Source of the DNA: a virus
DNA length: 27,947 bases
Virus record (IMG/VR): IMGVR_UViG_3300017527_000448
Coordinates: 1 to 27,947 of that record
Strand: one strand, 5' to 3'
The position numbers and the translations under genes were made by a program. Shown here piece by piece: positions 8,772 to 17,440 of the stretch (its first letter is position 1; every line of letters starts with the position of its first letter). A model generated the notes under the pieces. The model was not told the DNA's origin, searched no databases, and saw nothing but the letters and a program-made list of their open reading frames with translations.

Positions 8772-9233
8772 TTACGGACCAGCATGTGAAATAATGCCGG
8801 AAGTCCAAACCTTACCGCCAATCAAAAGATTGAGGTAATAGTCTTCGGCGGCATCCTGGGTGCAATCAATATCAATATTGCCATCGGCTTCACTTAGGGC
8901 ATGAAAAAACACCACACTATCCCCGCCGGACGGAAACATCGTCCCATCCGTTCCGATTGCAAGCGTGTCGGGCGCAGTTGTAGCGATAATATCCCCGATA
9001 GTATCCTCGGAGACCCAACCATGCACCATGGTTCGATAATCAATATTGTTTCCGTCTGCATCCCTTAATTGAGCGGCTATATTGATTACAGTTGCGGCCT
9101 CGACACCTACGGTAAACACAGCATCGTAAGGCGCCTTTAAGCCTAACTGGTCAGAAACCCCTTCTCTGAATTCCACAGGCCCATCGAATATAATTCGACC
9201 ATTAAAAAGCCTGTCACTTGGTATTGTTAGCAT
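8772..9233 (-). CDS. Capsid-block structural protein, 153 aa (decoration-like)
   Basis: The start MLTIPSDRLFNGRIIFDGPV is followed by a beta-rich domain with the stretch VINIAAQLRDADGNNIDYRT, then VHGWVSEDTIGDII. This pattern recurs in small phage structural proteins next to coat proteins. A head decoration or fibre-like role is plausible but not proven. AAGGAG precedes the ATG by about nine bases. It is the second gene downstream of the major capsid gene and the last before a hairpin with a T run, so it groups with the capsid genes. Confidence 0.78.
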   Translation of the reverse strand: MLTIPSDRLFNGRIIFDGPVEFREGVSDQLGLKAPYDAVFTVGVEAATVINIAAQLRDADGNNIDYRTMVHGWVSEDTIGDIIATTAPDTLAIGTDGTMFPSGGDSVVFFHALSEADGNIDIDCTQDAAEDYYLNLLIGGKVWTSGIISHAGP

Positions 9234-9250
9234 TTCGCAATCTCCTTCTT

Positions 9251-9279
9251 TTTCGATATCGAAATAGCGATATCGGCTA
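9251..9279. repeat. Two adjacent palindromes ahead of the 153-aa gene
   Basis: TTTCGATATCGAAA (9251-9264) is a perfect 14-bp palindrome. It is followed at once by the near-palindrome TAGCGATATCGGCTA (9265-9279). Both centre on GATATC. They fill the short gap between two capsid-block genes and end just before the Shine-Dalgarno of the 153-aa gene. They could be a protein site or RNA hairpins that affect translation. Confidence 0.6.
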
Positions 9280-9280
9280 A

Positions 9281-9925
9281 TTAGGCGTGATTGCCAGCTT
9301 CAAAGAAACAAAGGGCATCATCGATGTTTGCCTCGGCGGTAGAGTCCAGGAAAAAGCCGGCTGGCATTACCTGGCCGGCGGAAGCTCCGATAAAGTCAAA
9401 CATCCCATGCAGCGCATTGATAACACCGGACCTTGAGGGTGCAGCCTCGGAAAGAGTGACTTCATCAGCCGCCTCCCCGTTGCTGGTCAATGCTTCAACG
9501 GTGTACCATTTACCATCGATGCAAATCCGGCTACCTTCGCCCACATAGGTTGTGTTACAAACATCGTTCCAATGACCAGTACGATTTGCGGCGGTGTCAA
9601 GCGTCCATTTGTCAATTTCAGCCCCGGCCCCGGAAGCTCGTTTATCCGGGAGAGGATCACGGACAAGATAAACCGTGCTGGCGGCTTCGATCAAATTTCC
9701 CCCTCGGAAAACACCGATACCAACCTGAGAGGCGTTAGCCGCCGCCCCAGGCGTATCATTGAAGGTTTTACCACCCGCCACCTCGGCGGAGCGCATATCC
9801 TTTGACCAATGATTTAGAGGAAAGGTTGCAGTTTCAAGATTGTAGACCTTCACCCAATCAGGAATAAAACCAATTCCTAAGTAAAGGTCTGCCCCGGTTC
9901 CATCGAAAGTACCTGTTGCTTTCAT
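9281..9925 (-). CDS. Capsid-block structural protein, 214 aa (decoration-like)
   Basis: This Gly/Ala/Thr-rich soluble protein begins MKATGTFDGTGADLYLGIGF and continues with FIPDWVKVYNLETATFPLNH. This kind of protein is commonly seen directly after the major capsid gene in phages. It has no membrane or catalytic motif. AAGGAG precedes the ATG. It is the first gene downstream of the capsid protein, with a 68-bp gap. A head decoration or shell-stabilising role is the natural guess from position, not shown by sequence. Confidence 0.78.
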   Translation of the reverse strand: MKATGTFDGTGADLYLGIGFIPDWVKVYNLETATFPLNHWSKDMRSAEVAGGKTFNDTPGAAANASQVGIGVFRGGNLIEAASTVYLVRDPLPDKRASGAGAEIDKWTLDTAANRTGHWNDVCNTTYVGEGSRICIDGKWYTVEALTSNGEAADEVTLSEAAPSRSGVINALHGMFDFIGASAGQVMPAGFFLDSTAEANIDDALCFFEAGNHA

Positions 9926-9993
9926 AATAATTTTCTCCTTGTTTATTAAAAGTATTTATCTGGTGATAAAATCTCCCTGTTTATTTGGTAAAA

Positions 9994-11010
9994 TTAAGCC
10001 GGGCTAGCGGTAGCTGCACACTCCATCCGGGCAAACCAAAGCTGATTAAGGATTGCGGCGGTTTGGTATGTTTTCCAGGATACCCAACCAATCTGACCAG
10101 CCGGATCGGTTTTACTCGGTTTCGGATTCACCACCATCGGCGTGACCGCATTATACCCCTGCAAGGGGACAATGCCGTAAGCGTTTTGAGCGGTAAACAG
10201 AAGCGGGTAAACGTCACAATCTGCGGCGCTGGAAACCTCTACACCACCTGAGAGGTAGGTCGTTCCGGACGCCCCGGCCACTTCCCACGGATCGAACATG
10301 GCGGTTAGAATAATACGGAATTGCTCAACTTTCCCAATCTCTCCGGGCAGCAATTTTGTAGAATCCGCATACTTTTCACCTTCCAGGAATCCGGTAAGGC
10401 CACGAATATCGGCGTCAAGATCGGTATGTCCCATGCAAAAAAAGGCAGGGGCAACCGGCTCGGTTGAAATCCGATGTGAGGCTTTTATGATTTTCGATAT
10501 TTGCCGGGCTTTGTTTCTCATAAAAGACCGATAAATTTTGCGAAAATCACTTCGGGTAGGCGGAGAATCAACCGTTGCACGGCTCGTTACACCATTGGCG
10601 TAAAAAACATTACTTCCGGCTTTCAGGATATTAATCCGTAATTCTTCAACGGTCTCGGCGGATTGTTCCCCACAAAGGTCAACGGCTTCATTGAAAACGT
10701 TGTCTTCGTGAGTGTCCTTAATCACATCGGAAATCTGAACCGCATCTCCGTATTGTTCCAGGGTCGCAGTAATATCGACCTTTGTTAATTTCTGACCTTG
10801 GGGCGGTACTCCCTCGGCCAAGGGCGCAGTTGCCCTGGGGAATGAATTGTACCGGCGCCACTTCACCGTCTTTGATTTGTTTTTCTGTTGTGGGTCGGTT
10901 TGCCCGAAACGTTCAATCACCATAAGATGCTGTCCACGTTTTAACAGGCGCTTCTTTGCGTAAGCTGCTGTTCTCGGAGAAATATCTCCGTAAGTAGTAT
11001 AATTCGGCAT
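9994..11010 (-). CDS. Major capsid protein, N4-gp56-like
   Basis: This 338-residue protein forms the icosahedral shell if the assignment is right. Features of the N4-gp56 capsid family are visible: the N-terminal MPNYTTYGDISPRTAAYAKK, the loop KTVKWRRYNSFPRATAPLAE, the conserved PPQGQKLTKVDITATLEQYG, the helix EELRINILKAG, and the C-terminal DPAGQIGWVSWKTYQTAAIL followed by NQLWFARMECA. Length fits the family. AAGGAG lies before the ATG. A scaffold-like gene and a zinc-ribbon gene come just upstream and decoration-like genes follow, the usual head-gene order. Confidence 0.85.
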   Translation of the reverse strand: MPNYTTYGDISPRTAAYAKKRLLKRGQHLMVIERFGQTDPQQKNKSKTVKWRRYNSFPRATAPLAEGVPPQGQKLTKVDITATLEQYGDAVQISDVIKDTHEDNVFNEAVDLCGEQSAETVEELRINILKAGSNVFYANGVTSRATVDSPPTRSDFRKIYRSFMRNKARQISKIIKASHRISTEPVAPAFFCMGHTDLDADIRGLTGFLEGEKYADSTKLLPGEIGKVEQFRIILTAMFDPWEVAGASGTTYLSGGVEVSSAADCDVYPLLFTAQNAYGIVPLQGYNAVTPMVVNPKPSKTDPAGQIGWVSWKTYQTAAILNQLWFARMECAATASPA

Positions 11011-11107
11011 AATAAAGGCTCCTTGCTATTATTGTTTTCGATCATGCCTGTCTGAGCCTTTATCATAGAGGGAAAGCGGCTTCTGCTGGTACGTTGATCT
11101 GTTTTAA

Positions 11108-11308
11108 TTAAATAACCATGAATTTCACTAACCGCCGGCATTTTGGCCGGCTGCATTTCACTTCTATTTGGGTTCCCTTACCCATCACGCCCTTGAATAG
11201 CAACACTCCACAATATGAACAGCGATGCTCTCGGTTTTCATTAATATGAACAACCGGCTTTAAATCATACTTGTACAGGGCGGTATCTTTTGTTTTAATC
11301 TTCTTCAA
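11108..11308 (-). CDS. Com-like zinc-ribbon protein
   Basis: The 66-residue protein has two cysteine pairs, CSYCG (about residues 30-34) and CSRPKC (about 52-57), around LLFKGVMGKGTQIEVK. This spacing and the LLFK / IEVKC core resemble the Mu Com zinc finger, which in Mu binds mom mRNA and frees its translation. No mom gene is visible here, so the target is unknown. It overlaps the end of the scaffold gene by 14 bases and precedes the capsid gene, which makes an RNA- or DNA-binding role in head-gene expression possible. Confidence 0.7.
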   Translation of the reverse strand: MKKIKTKDTALYKYDLKPVVHINENREHRCSYCGVLLFKGVMGKGTQIEVKCSRPKCRRLVKFMVI

Positions 11309-12242
11309 AAATTTCCTCTGCCTCGGCTTCCTCTTCTTTTTCTGTTTTTTCTTTCGACTTTCGGCCTTTTTTCTTTGACCTCATCGTGTGGCTGTGAAGA
11401 TCGTCTTTTTTCTTTTTTTCTTTCCGGGCGGAATCGTCATGGTCCTCGCCCTTCTTTTTGTCTAAATCCCATTTATAAAAATCAAGGCCAGCAATAAAGT
11501 TTTCAACCGCTTGCCGGGTATCACCGTCATTGACAAAAAGGCGCTGAATAGCCTTTGGTTGATCGTTAATCCATGCGGCAAAATCTTCATCAACCAAATT
11601 CCCCTTATCGTCAATCTCGGTTATTTTTTCAGCATCAGGGTGTTTCCTGGTAACGTCCAGCCTTAATTCTAATCGTGCGATTGTGTGGCCAAGCTCTTCC
11701 CTGGTAGCATAATCCGGCTTTTCCTTGTCGCTTTCTTTCGATTCAAGCATCCGGTTTGCAATGCCGGTCGCTATTTTTAAAATAGCATTATAATCTTCCG
11801 GGTAAGATTGCTTGTATTCTTTTAAATCAAAATCATCATCATCAAGCTCAAGGTCTTCATCGGCCTTTTTGTCGCTCTTTTTCTTGGGAGAAGGTTTTTC
11901 CTCTTCCTCTTCCTCTTCTTCGTCCTCGTCTTCATCCGATCCGATAAAATCAAGCAAGGGATTATTGGATTCGCCGGCTTTCTTTTTGTCTTCTCTCAAC
12001 CCGGCCAGCTTTTCAGCTATTTGTTTGGGCGTTAATTCATCATCCTCGCCCTCTTCGTCCTCTTCATCATCCCCGGCATCATCATCATCATCGGATTCAT
12101 CGTCTTTGGAATCTTTGGAGTCCTCGGAATCCTTTTTTTTGGTTTTATCCTCTTCGCCGTCTTCATCGTCAAATATTCCTTCGGCGTCCATTTCGTCCTT
12201 ATCCTCTTGCTCTGCGATCTCTTTGTCATTATCGTCTGGCAT
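11295..12242 (-). CDS. Acidic scaffold-like protein
   Basis: The 315-residue protein starts with about 120 residues dominated by Asp, Glu and Lys, including long acidic runs encoded by GAA/GAG/GAT repeats. Helices follow around residues 145-250, with DEDFAAWINDQPKAIQRLFV and the helix DTRQAVENFIAGLDFYKW, as in phage scaffolds. The C-terminus is highly basic (RSKKKGRKSKEKTEK) and then acidic again. Location immediately upstream of the capsid genes and downstream of the portal is the classical scaffold position. The acidic repeats produce long spurious Ser-rich frames on the other strand. Confidence 0.72.
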   Translation of the reverse strand: MPDDNDKEIAEQEDKDEMDAEGIFDDEDGEEDKTKKKDSEDSKDSKDDESDDDDDAGDDEEDEEGEDDELTPKQIAEKLAGLREDKKKAGESNNPLLDFIGSDEDEDEEEEEEEEKPSPKKKSDKKADEDLELDDDDFDLKEYKQSYPEDYNAILKIATGIANRMLESKESDKEKPDYATREELGHTIARLELRLDVTRKHPDAEKITEIDDKGNLVDEDFAAWINDQPKAIQRLFVNDGDTRQAVENFIAGLDFYKWDLDKKKGEDHDDSARKEKKKKDDLHSHTMRSKKKGRKSKEKTEKEEEAEAEEIFEED

Positions 12243-12243
12243 T

Positions 12244-12519
12244 TTATGTGTCTCCTTCGTCTATGTTTTCAATATATCGCTTTGCGTCCGGTGTTAATTG
12301 CTCAATCCATTCAAAAGCGGCCAACATTCCTAATTTGTATCTTACATCTCGTTTTATTTCGTTATGAATCTCCGGTTTTTTAATCACATCAGACATAATC
12401 TCGCCTTTGCGCCTGTCAATCGCCTCTAAAAGCGCAACCGTTGGACCGGAATCGTAAGCATTTGCGATATTAATGATCCGGCGGCTGTCATTGTCTGAGT
12501 ATTTTAAAAGATCGGCCAT
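12244..12519 (-). CDS. Small helical head-block protein, 91 aa, unknown
   Basis: This mostly helical, charged 91-residue protein (MADLLKYSDNDSRRIINIAN, later YKLGMLAAFEWIEQLTPDA) has no recognised motif. The ATG directly follows the TAA of the 58-aa gene (TAAATG), so it is likely read by re-initiation. The stop is two bases from the scaffold ATG. Position between portal and scaffold suggests a head-assembly accessory factor; this is inference. Confidence 0.78.
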   Translation of the reverse strand: MADLLKYSDNDSRRIINIANAYDSGPTVALLEAIDRRKGEIMSDVIKKPEIHNEIKRDVRYKLGMLAAFEWIEQLTPDAKRYIENIDEGDT

Positions 12520-12696
12520 TTATTTTTTCAAAGCGTCCATTTCCTGTTGCATACGTTTTCTGCGATTCTGAATCGCTCTTGAAGTGGGGTGTTTCGGATT
12601 TAGTTTTACTTTCGGTTTAGGCGGCATAGACGGAAACCTTTTAAAAATTCCTTCAAGTAAAGACTTTACAAGCGATTTTCTTTCAGGCTGCGGCAT
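12520..12696 (-). CDS. Small basic protein, 58 aa
   Basis: ATG at 12694-12696 opens 58 codons ending TAA at 12520-12522. The protein is strongly basic (MPQPERKSLVKSLLEGIFKR, then KPKVKLNPKHPTSRAIQNRR) and ends in a short charged helix. AAAGGAG lies about eight bases before the ATG, and the stop touches the next ATG. This spacing and ribosome site support a true gene that is easy to miss because of its length. A nucleic-acid or scaffold-tail partner is possible from the charge, but no function is known. Confidence 0.72.
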   Translation of the reverse strand: MPQPERKSLVKSLLEGIFKRFPSMPPKPKVKLNPKHPTSRAIQNRRKRMQQEMDALKK

Positions 12697-12712
12697 GATT
12701 GTACTCCTTTTT

Positions 12713-14719
12713 TTAAGTTACGGCTTTGAGTTTACGTTCTTTCGGTTGCTTCTGCTCTTCCCCGGCATCGGCATTTCTTACCCCGGCGGCGGATTCGGCC
12801 TCTTGAATCCTGATATCGGATTGGTTCTTTTCAGCCTCGGAATCCTCTTTCCTGGACCTGGACTCGTTAAATTTGGCCTCTGATTGAGTTTTGCTGCTTG
12901 CATCACTTATGTTTTGATCCTCAATCTGCCTTACACGCTGTTGTTCCGCCTGGGCGGCTTCATCATCGGCCTGTTTCTCTTCCGGGCGCCTTAATGAGAG
13001 ACTTGGATCAACCGAAAGCGCCATGGATATCTCACGAATCATATCCCTAACGTTGGTTTCGATCAAAGTTGCGTCATTGTTAATAAGAATATTGAATAAC
13101 TGTAACAGCTTTTGAAGCCTAATAACCTTGTCCTGATAAGATTTATATCCCAGGGCTTGAACAATCAGGTTTCGTTTCTGAATCGATAAATCAGGATCAA
13201 GCATGTTATAAACATAAAAAGACATAATGACCGGTTCAATCAGGTTTTCATCGTAATTGCGAACCACGCCACCAAGATACTTACCGGCATTGGTTTGAAG
13301 CTGGTTTAATTCAAAAGCCGTGTCGGCCTTTTGTTTCTCATGTATGGCACCTTGCAAAATCTTGGGTAATTGCGACTCTTCATCGGCGTATCGCTCAAAT
13401 AACCCAATCCCGGATAAGAGACTTTCACCAACATCGGGGATTACAACGGCATGTAACGCCTGGGCCGCATTATCAATGTCCTCGGATAACTTAATTCGCA
13501 TACCAGGGGTTAAAGTGTCTCCCATTTTTTGAAAGAAACTCTCTTTAGCCGCTAATATGACATTTCCGGACAACTTTTTATTATCTTCAAAAGCCCGAAC
13601 CATGCCGTTTAATACGGTCTGAGTCTGTTCAAGGTTGTCGGCTACGCCACAACCGCCCGGAAAATCAAGCCTAATTTCCCAAGGCGTCCAGAAATAAGGC
13701 CGCTCGTTCTTTTCAACTCTCGCATACCTGATAATTTGATCGCCGGCAATCAAAGCCATTATCTCGACTTCATCACCATCATTCTGACTATTCTCATTAG
13801 TATAGATATAATCGCTTTTTTCACGATCTTTTTCAAATTCCTCGGCAAAAGCTCTCGGCACCCTGGCCCAAAACTCTTTCATGGGAATAACGCTGGTATA
13901 ACGGGACATTTTTTGAGCGGCGGAAGCCGGGGGAGTGGCCCAATCAGGATCATAATCTTGATTATTGACTCCGGAAGTGCTTGACTCTGTTGTTTTTTGA
14001 GAAGCGTATTCGGAGATAACATCTTCAATCGTATCTGGAAAAAAACCAGGATATTGCATAGATTGTCTTAACAAATAAGCCGATGAATAATCAACTTGAC
14101 AAATACCGGCGCAATCCTGAATATCCTCAATCTCGTAATCCCTGAATATCGAAAAACAAGACACATATTCCCAACCGGGTTGATTGGCCTCGCTCGTTAC
14201 CTGATCGAATCGGCCAAACTCGTTTTGCTGAAAATTCACTCGCTGAATGGAATCTATGAACCGTTTTGCGTAGGATTCGCCGTAGATAGCTCCGGACATG
14301 ACACACTTCATAAGCTCCCTGACAGCCTTGGTGTCCTTTAACTGTTGCCGGATCACCCTGGCCATGTCCTCAATGTCTTCTATAATGACGGCACGTTCTT
14401 CCCTGGGAAGGTCTTCAAGAACAATGTTGTCTGAGGGAGCGGGTTTTAAATCAAATGGGAATTTATCATCTTGGAGGAAAATGTCGATTACAATCGACCA
14501 TGCAGATAGGATTTTTTGCTTTGTTATGCCAATGAAAGTGTCTGAGCGCCAATCTTCCGTTTCCTCTTCTTTCCAGGTGTCTTTCCAAAAACGGCCTGAA
14601 ATGCGCTCAAAAGCCTCCATGTTTCGGCGCCACTTGTCTTCAAATATGGCGGCTCTATTGTGCTTCCAGTTAGAAAAATACTCTTCCAATAAAAAGGCGG
14701 CAAGCCCGGATGTCTCCAT
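12713..14719 (-). CDS. Portal protein
   Basis: The 668-residue protein fits the dodecameric portal at the DNA-entry vertex. Helical N-terminal segments (FEDKWRRNMEAFERISGRFW) are followed by a membrane-free core: VMSGAIYGESYAKRFIDSI, FSIFRDYEIEDIQDCAGICQ, RPYFWTPWEIRLDFPGGCGV, QTVLNGMVRAFEDNKKLSGN. The last about 100 residues are low-complexity Glu/Gln/Lys/Ser, probably disordered. Size and the FPGGCGVADNLEQTQ region match the large portals of podovirus-like phages (P22 or N4 type). Its place upstream of the scaffold and capsid genes agrees. Confidence 0.82.
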   Translation of the reverse strand: METSGLAAFLLEEYFSNWKHNRAAIFEDKWRRNMEAFERISGRFWKDTWKEEETEDWRSDTFIGITKQKILSAWSIVIDIFLQDDKFPFDLKPAPSDNIVLEDLPREERAVIIEDIEDMARVIRQQLKDTKAVRELMKCVMSGAIYGESYAKRFIDSIQRVNFQQNEFGRFDQVTSEANQPGWEYVSCFSIFRDYEIEDIQDCAGICQVDYSSAYLLRQSMQYPGFFPDTIEDVISEYASQKTTESSTSGVNNQDYDPDWATPPASAAQKMSRYTSVIPMKEFWARVPRAFAEEFEKDREKSDYIYTNENSQNDGDEVEIMALIAGDQIIRYARVEKNERPYFWTPWEIRLDFPGGCGVADNLEQTQTVLNGMVRAFEDNKKLSGNVILAAKESFFQKMGDTLTPGMRIKLSEDIDNAAQALHAVVIPDVGESLLSGIGLFERYADEESQLPKILQGAIHEKQKADTAFELNQLQTNAGKYLGGVVRNYDENLIEPVIMSFYVYNMLDPDLSIQKRNLIVQALGYKSYQDKVIRLQKLLQLFNILINNDATLIETNVRDMIREISMALSVDPSLSLRRPEEKQADDEAAQAEQQRVRQIEDQNISDASSKTQSEAKFNESRSRKEDSEAEKNQSDIRIQEAESAAGVRNADAGEEQKQPKERKLKAVT

Positions 14720-14789
14720 AGTTTAATCCTTTGAATGAACTTTATCATCTAACCGCCTCTTAATTGTGCAATCGCATATCAAAAATTAA

Positions 14790-15428
14790 TCAGTTTGTCA
14801 AGTACGGAATTTTATTATACCCGAATAACAAACATTGCAAAGCATGAATGGCCGGCTCGGCCTTTTTAACGGTTTTGTAGGTGTCAATCGCTCTTTGTAA
14901 GGGTGTGTCCCTGTTTATTAATAACCGCCGGGTCTTTAATAGCTGCCAAATAGCCAAGTAACCGTCTTCGTCTGTTCTCCAATCAACCGATACCAGGGTC
15001 GGCTTTGGCTCTATCATTACCGATCTTTGTATGTCTAATCGGTATTTTTGAACCATGGGGAGCGGTTGTTTCCAGTAATAAAGCCGGCAAAAATACTTCG
15101 ACCATCCATCGTTCACAAAGTTACTAATGCCTTTGTATTCAATCGCTAAATCGTAATTTAGAATATTCTCAATCGTAAGATATTCTAATTGCTCATAAAC
15201 CGTTACGGTTCCATTGGCTTCCCGCCCTGCAATCAACAAGAATCCGCCGATCTCTTCACCTTTTAATTGAATCGGAGTCGGGAAACACAAGCCGCCCCGG
15301 ACCTGGGAAACAATGGGAAGAGGCCGGGTTTTATCGTAAAGGATAGATGCGTTTTGTTCCATATCCCATTCGACCGCCGTAATCTCAGGCTTTGGGATTA
15401 TTATTTTCTTTTTTTGCTTTGACAACAT
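14790..15428 (-). CDS. Unknown 212-aa late protein
   Basis: Basic at the N-terminus (MLSKQKKKIIIPKPEIT), then mixed alpha/beta sequence with GGFLLIAGREANGTVTVYEQ and a Trp/Tyr-rich middle (GWSKYFCRLYYWKQPLPM). No family recognised. AGAGG precedes the ATG. Its start overlaps the preceding 71-aa gene by 44 bases; a later in-frame ATG at residue 23 would remove the overlap but has no better ribosome site. It sits between the tRNA segment and the portal gene. Confidence 0.72.
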   Translation of the reverse strand: MLSKQKKKIIIPKPEITAVEWDMEQNASILYDKTRPLPIVSQVRGGLCFPTPIQLKGEEIGGFLLIAGREANGTVTVYEQLEYLTIENILNYDLAIEYKGISNFVNDGWSKYFCRLYYWKQPLPMVQKYRLDIQRSVMIEPKPTLVSVDWRTDEDGYLAIWQLLKTRRLLINRDTPLQRAIDTYKTVKKAEPAIHALQCLLFGYNKIPYLTN

Positions 15429-15600
15429 CCTTCCTCTCTTCCCGGCGGCAATAATCCATTAAAGTGTTACATTCCTTGGCCTTTGACCGGTTCCCGCCTG
15501 ATTTACCGCCCCAAATGACATGAGCATAACAATAAACAAGATCGGCCTTATGATCGTAATCGGCGGCGGGACACGCCGTATCTGTATGGTTTTGCCTCAT
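15385..15600 (-). CDS. Cys/His-rich small protein, 71 aa
   Basis: I start this gene at ATG 15598-15600. The open frame continues upstream through the tRNA gene, which is unlikely to be coding. The protein begins MRQNHTDTACPAADYDHKAD and contains C, H and Y in LVYCYAHVIWGG, then KECNTLMDYCRREERKD. The Cys and His spacing could bind zinc, but no classic pattern is complete. The ribosome site is weak (GGA). It lies just downstream of tRNA-Gln in the late operon. Confidence 0.55.
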   Translation of the reverse strand: MRQNHTDTACPAADYDHKADLVYCYAHVIWGGKSGGNRSKAKECNTLMDYCRREERKDVVKAKKENNNPKA

Positions 15601-15621
15601 GGCTACAATTCCAAGTGTGTG

Positions 15622-15695
15622 TGGATGGGGTGACAGGAATCGAACCTGTGTAACAGGGATCAAAACCCTGGGTCAAGCCACTTGACTACACCCCA
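15622..15695 (-). tRNA. tRNA-Gln (anticodon UUG), CCA encoded
   Basis: The minus strand folds into a full cloverleaf. The seven-pair acceptor is TGGGGTG with CACCCCA. The D arm is GTC with GAC and holds GG in the loop. The anticodon stem CAGGG/CCCTG closes the loop TTTTGAT, with TTG at positions 34-36. The T arm ACAGG/CCTGT closes TTCGATT. The discriminator is T, followed by encoded CCA at 15624-15622. The U1-A72 pair and the TGGGGT start are typical of glutamine tRNAs. It is embedded between two late genes, so it would be cut from the late transcript. Confidence 0.93.
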
Positions 15696-15701
15696 AATTT
15701 A

Positions 15702-15917
15702 TTATTCAAAATCAAGGCCGTTAAGGTAATTTACCATTCGTTTCGTTTTCTTAACAGCATCATGCTCGCGCTTTCCATCAAAACTTTTCTCAAAACTGGT
15801 CTTAACCACGGCAGATACATGACGCTGATTATCGTAAACACCATAACATCTTTGATAATAATCGATTAAATCAAGGTCTCTATCCTTAAACGGCGTCTGA
15901 TTTATCCCATTAGACAT
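15702..15917 (-). CDS. Small late protein, 71 aa, unknown
   Basis: This charged, helical protein (MSNGINQTPFKDRDLDLIDY, then YGVYDNQRHVSAVVKTSFEK) has no known motif. It overlaps the end of the large terminase gene by 16 bases and ends six bases before the tRNA 5' end. This suggests coupling to terminase translation. No clear function. Confidence 0.7.
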   Translation of the reverse strand: MSNGINQTPFKDRDLDLIDYYQRCYGVYDNQRHVSAVVKTSFEKSFDGKREHDAVKKTKRMVNYLNGLDFE

Positions 15918-17440
15918 GCTTCGACATCCTCATTATCGGTTAATGCTCCTGATTCTTCTATCAATCGTGCCAACCATGCCATTGAATCCACTTCATCATC
16001 ATGTGGATGAACACCAAAGCCAACCATTTGATCCTGAACATCCTTCATCCAGGGCGCTTGCATCGGAAATAACCACAATCCCTGCCTCATTTGTCCCTGT
16101 AACGTCCTGGCCCTGGCCCTCTTGTCCTGAATAGGAACTAATAATTCGTAATTAAAATCACCAAGACGCTCCTTCTTGATCTGACTCATTAAATATGCCC
16201 ATATCCCCTTGCGCTCCTTACCCTCTTCAAAGCCCCACAACAACGGGTGCCATTGCTTGTGAACATCGATAATCACCTGTGACACTTTGAATGAATCCGC
16301 ATCTCCTTTGAAATTGTACGAATCTATCAACAAATATCGTTGATCGGGTAATATTGCGGCTACTTTTATCGAATTAGAATCGTTCTCCTTCTTCTCACCT
16401 AACGCAAAGTCCATGGCCGCATAAATCTGAACAATTCGATGCTCATTCATCAAGGCAAGATGGTTGCCGGCATCGATGAACCAATCCTTCGGAAAGAAAA
16501 GCCCCTCATCCGGGACCGGGTTTTGTCCAATCTGGCCGGCATAACCATACGCTCCCAGGTCAATCCTTAGTGATTCAAGGATAGATCGACTCAACCGCTT
16601 CGGGTCCAATAGCCCATCCTTATAGAATTTCCGGGCGGATTCGGGCTTGATTTCATACGAGTCCTCCCCAGGTAAACAGATATGATGCACCCTTTTACCC
16701 TTCGTTGACAGCCATTTCCCGGTTGGGTCTTCTAAATGTAAGCGCTGCTGAATGAGAAAGGTGGACGTAACGGCCTTATCGACCTTACGAGTGGGGAGAG
16801 TTTGACTCATCCAATAAGGCGCCGTCTTCCTTTCGGCCTCTGACTTGGCACCTTCCGGATCAATCGGATCATCGATAATCAGGATGTGACCGTGCATCCC
16901 TGTGACCGTGCCACCTACCGATGTGGTGTGTCTGACGCCGCCGTACTCGTTCTTGAATCTGCCTTTGGCATCTGCATCGGCTCTGACGCTCATCTCAGGG
17001 AAATAGTGTTTGTATGTGTCTGATTTGATTAAATCTCGGGAGATTGAAGAATGTTCAAGACTTAGATCGCCGGAATAGCTGGCTGTAATGAATTGAAGGT
17101 CTCTACCATAAAGGATTTTGCCGTTGTGTTCGACCTGGGCAATCCAACACCATGCCGGAAAAGCAATGGTACAGGTGATTGACTTGGTTGATCCAGGCGG
17201 AACATTGGTGATTACCTCAAAAGGATTGTCTTCTCGCCTGATTACCCTCTCTGCTACCGCCTGTAATTCGTTGCAAATGTATTCGATATGCCAATTCCAG
17301 ACAGGCTTCTCGGTCGATATCTCATGCCAAAGCTCTTGCAAGAAGAAGAAATAATCGGTCCGGCATCGATACGACATGACGTTATCAGGCGCTTTCTTGA
17401 TATCCTGATAGATTCGATCCCTGGGCGCCTTATCGGCCAT
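15902..17440 (-). CDS. Terminase large subunit
   Basis: This 512-residue DNA-packaging motor docks on the portal, pumps DNA with its ATPase and cuts it with its nuclease. The Walker A-like loop is NVPPGSTKS (79-87). Walker B is ILIIDD (186-191). The C-terminal RNase H-like nuclease carries D344 (AAMDFALG), acidic E405/E406 (GFEEG) and the HPHDDEVDSMAW cluster (478-489). The linker YAGQIGQNP (300-308) is typical of TerL. Length is normal and all key motifs are present. It overlaps the 64-aa gene upstream by 11 bases and the 71-aa gene downstream by 16. Confidence 0.93.
   Translation of the reverse strand: MADKAPRDRIYQDIKKAPDNVMSYRCRTDYFFFLQELWHEISTEKPVWNWHIEYICNELQAVAERVIRREDNPFEVITNVPPGSTKSITCTIAFPAWCWIAQVEHNGKILYGRDLQFITASYSGDLSLEHSSISRDLIKSDTYKHYFPEMSVRADADAKGRFKNEYGGVRHTTSVGGTVTGMHGHILIIDDPIDPEGAKSEAERKTAPYWMSQTLPTRKVDKAVTSTFLIQQRLHLEDPTGKWLSTKGKRVHHICLPGEDSYEIKPESARKFYKDGLLDPKRLSRSILESLRIDLGAYGYAGQIGQNPVPDEGLFFPKDWFIDAGNHLALMNEHRIVQIYAAMDFALGEKKENDSNSIKVAAILPDQRYLLIDSYNFKGDADSFKVSQVIIDVHKQWHPLLWGFEEGKERKGIWAYLMSQIKKERLGDFNYELLVPIQDKRARARTLQGQMRQGLWLFPMQAPWMKDVQDQMVGFGVHPHDDEVDSMAWLARLIEESGALTDNEDVEACLMG

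Noticed and set aside
11131-11150. GCCGGC hairpin as a terminator before the capsid gene
   Set aside because: It lies inside the Com-like coding sequence, encoding the second Cys knuckle, and has no T run.
11812-12297. Long plus-strand Ser-rich open frame opposite the scaffold gene
   Set aside because: It is the antisense of GAA/GAG/GAT acidic repeats, which read as Ser codons in reverse. No ribosome site or promoter.
15601-15663. N-terminal extension of the Cys/His-rich 71-aa gene
   Set aside because: It would be translated from the tRNA-Gln gene. The ATG at 15600 avoids this.
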